Positions 63,687 through 64,000 of a stretch of DNA of 64,000 nt are shown piece by piece; positions within the stretch are counted from its first letter, which is position 1, and every line of letters begins with the position of its first letter. Both the position numbers and the translations under genes were made by a program. The notes beneath the pieces are model-generated. The model saw only the letters and a program-made list of their open reading frames with translations, did no database searches and was not told the origin of the DNA. The stretch comes from Lentzea sp. NBRC 102530 (GTDB lineage Bacteria > Actinomycetota > Actinomycetes > Mycobacteriales > Pseudonocardiaceae): contig NZ_BSTF01000012.1 in NCBI RefSeq assembly GCF_030269365.1, forward strand, positions 224,474 through 288,473. The letters run 5' to 3'.

Positions 63687-63856
63687 TCTAGGGCCTGTGT
63701 CGAAGTCCGATCCGCGATAGTCGGGCCTGAGGCGGCCCCTGGCGGCACGGCCGGACGGCCCACGTACAACACCGGTACGCGGGCCGCCCGGCCGCACCAC
63801 CAGGAACCACCTCAGGCGCGACTCTCATCGAACCGGCCTTCGACACAGGCCCTAGA
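63687..63856. repeat. 170-bp inverted-repeat element (MITE-like)
   Basis: A perfect 19-bp terminal repeat, TCTAGGGCCTGTGTCGAAG at 63687-63705 and its complement at 63838-63856, flanks a core with further complementary blocks (CCTGAGG with CCTCAGG, CCTGG with CCAGG, GGCC-rich inner stem, GTAC with GTAC). The ends carry CTAG, a target motif known for some IS5-group elements, but the palindrome makes the real target duplication ambiguous. No open frame inside. It ends 61 nt before the transposase start. Confidence 0.75.
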
Positions 63857-63895
63857 TGAGTAAGTCCTAAGCATGGGCGGTGTCTGGAGACAGAC

Positions 63896-63942
63896 GAAGG
63901 GTGTTCAAGATCAGTTTGTGAGGACCGACCTGAACACCCTTC
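63896..63942 (+). promoter_or_regulatory. Hairpin enclosing the transposase start codon
   Basis: GAAGGGTGTTCA (63896-63907) pairs perfectly with TGAACACCCTTC (63931-63942). The GTG start at 63918 lies in the 23-nt loop and the right arm is codons 5-9. Such a stem can block initiation on read-through transcripts, a known way of limiting transposase. Confidence 0.55.
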
Positions 63943-64000
63943 TGACCGCACTCTACGTCAAGATCGATGACCACCTGGGCAGACCCGCTCGGACCGGTCG
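63918..64000 (+). mobile_element. IS982-family transposase, first 27 codons (cut by window edge)
   Basis: GTG 63918 opens RTDLNTLLTALYVKIDDHLG then RPARTGR, the characteristic N-terminus of actinobacterial IS982-type transposases. Only the start is in the window. The element's left terminal repeat was not identified with confidence between 63857 and 63917. Confidence 0.7.

Overview
The window is high-GC DNA with pervasive GTG starts, 1-4 nt gene overlaps and long antisense open frames. The gene content is that of a filamentous actinomycete: an F420 biosynthesis gene (fbiC), a deazaflavin-dependent nitroreductase, a class-E-type (LAxTG) sortase substrate, a WXG100/NlpC-P60 pair, an SCO4848-type membrane protein and eukaryote-type Ser/Thr kinase signalling. 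The gene set and order (D,D-carboxypeptidase and SCO4848-like protein, then sdhCDAB, a BMP-type nucleoside ABC transporter, cdd, deoA, add, two aldehyde dehydrogenases, deoC) resemble the core region of Streptomyces and Pseudonocardiaceae. A Pseudonocardiaceae genus such as Lentzea, Saccharothrix or Actinosynnema is my best guess, from memory and without a database search.

Layout. 0-5.3 kb is accessory in character: an N6-adenine methylase running off the left edge, a divergent ECF sigma factor, about 650 nt of decayed DNA, a J-domain/NERD nuclease-like protein, a tRNA-like sequence and two small proteins. 5.3-13.9 kb holds TetR-controlled redox genes, a divergent PRPP synthetase, a Tat-exported PHP-domain protein with a coupled unknown, a YdjM-like membrane protein and an SDR. 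14-26.2 kb holds icd, a LAL-type LuxR regulator, small secreted and zinc-binding proteins, exonuclease III, a Tat-exported metallophosphoesterase, fbiC and trpS. 26.2-31.4 kb holds a BrkB/YihY protein, an inverted-repeat element, a D,D-carboxypeptidase, membrane proteins, a Thr-rich sortase substrate and a frameshifted AbiEi/DUF559-like gene. 31.4-34.8 kb is sdhCDAB.

35.4-46.9 kb is a nucleoside uptake and salvage block: BMP lipoprotein, ABC ATPase, two permeases, cytidine deaminase and thymidine phosphorylase in one coupled run, followed by a Ser/Thr kinase, a hendecad-repeat coiled-coil protein and adenosine deaminase. Deoxyribose-phosphate aldolase and two aldehyde dehydrogenases at 59.3-62.6 kb could finish the route: deoxynucleoside, then deoxyribose-1-phosphate, then (via a phosphopentomutase not in the window) deoxyribose-5-phosphate, then acetaldehyde plus glyceraldehyde-3-phosphate, then acetate. 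One of the two aldehyde dehydrogenases lacks the whole catalytic domain.

46.9-54.3 kb carries an RmlB-like sugar dehydratase with its GntR regulator, an acidic two-copy-domain protein, two YbaB-like proteins, a WXG100/NlpC-P60 secretion pair beside an SMI1/KNR4 protein, and MarC and VanZ proteins. 54.4-59.3 kb is an FtsX/MacB-type ABC exporter diverging from a NarL-type two-component system. The right end has a DUF1707 protein, a 170-bp inverted-repeat element and the first 27 codons of an IS982-like transposase. The most unusual observations are the catalytic-domain-less aldehyde dehydrogenase, the J-domain/NERD fusion next to an atypical tRNA, the one-base frameshift near 30815, two long intergenic inverted repeats, and a hairpin over the transposase start.
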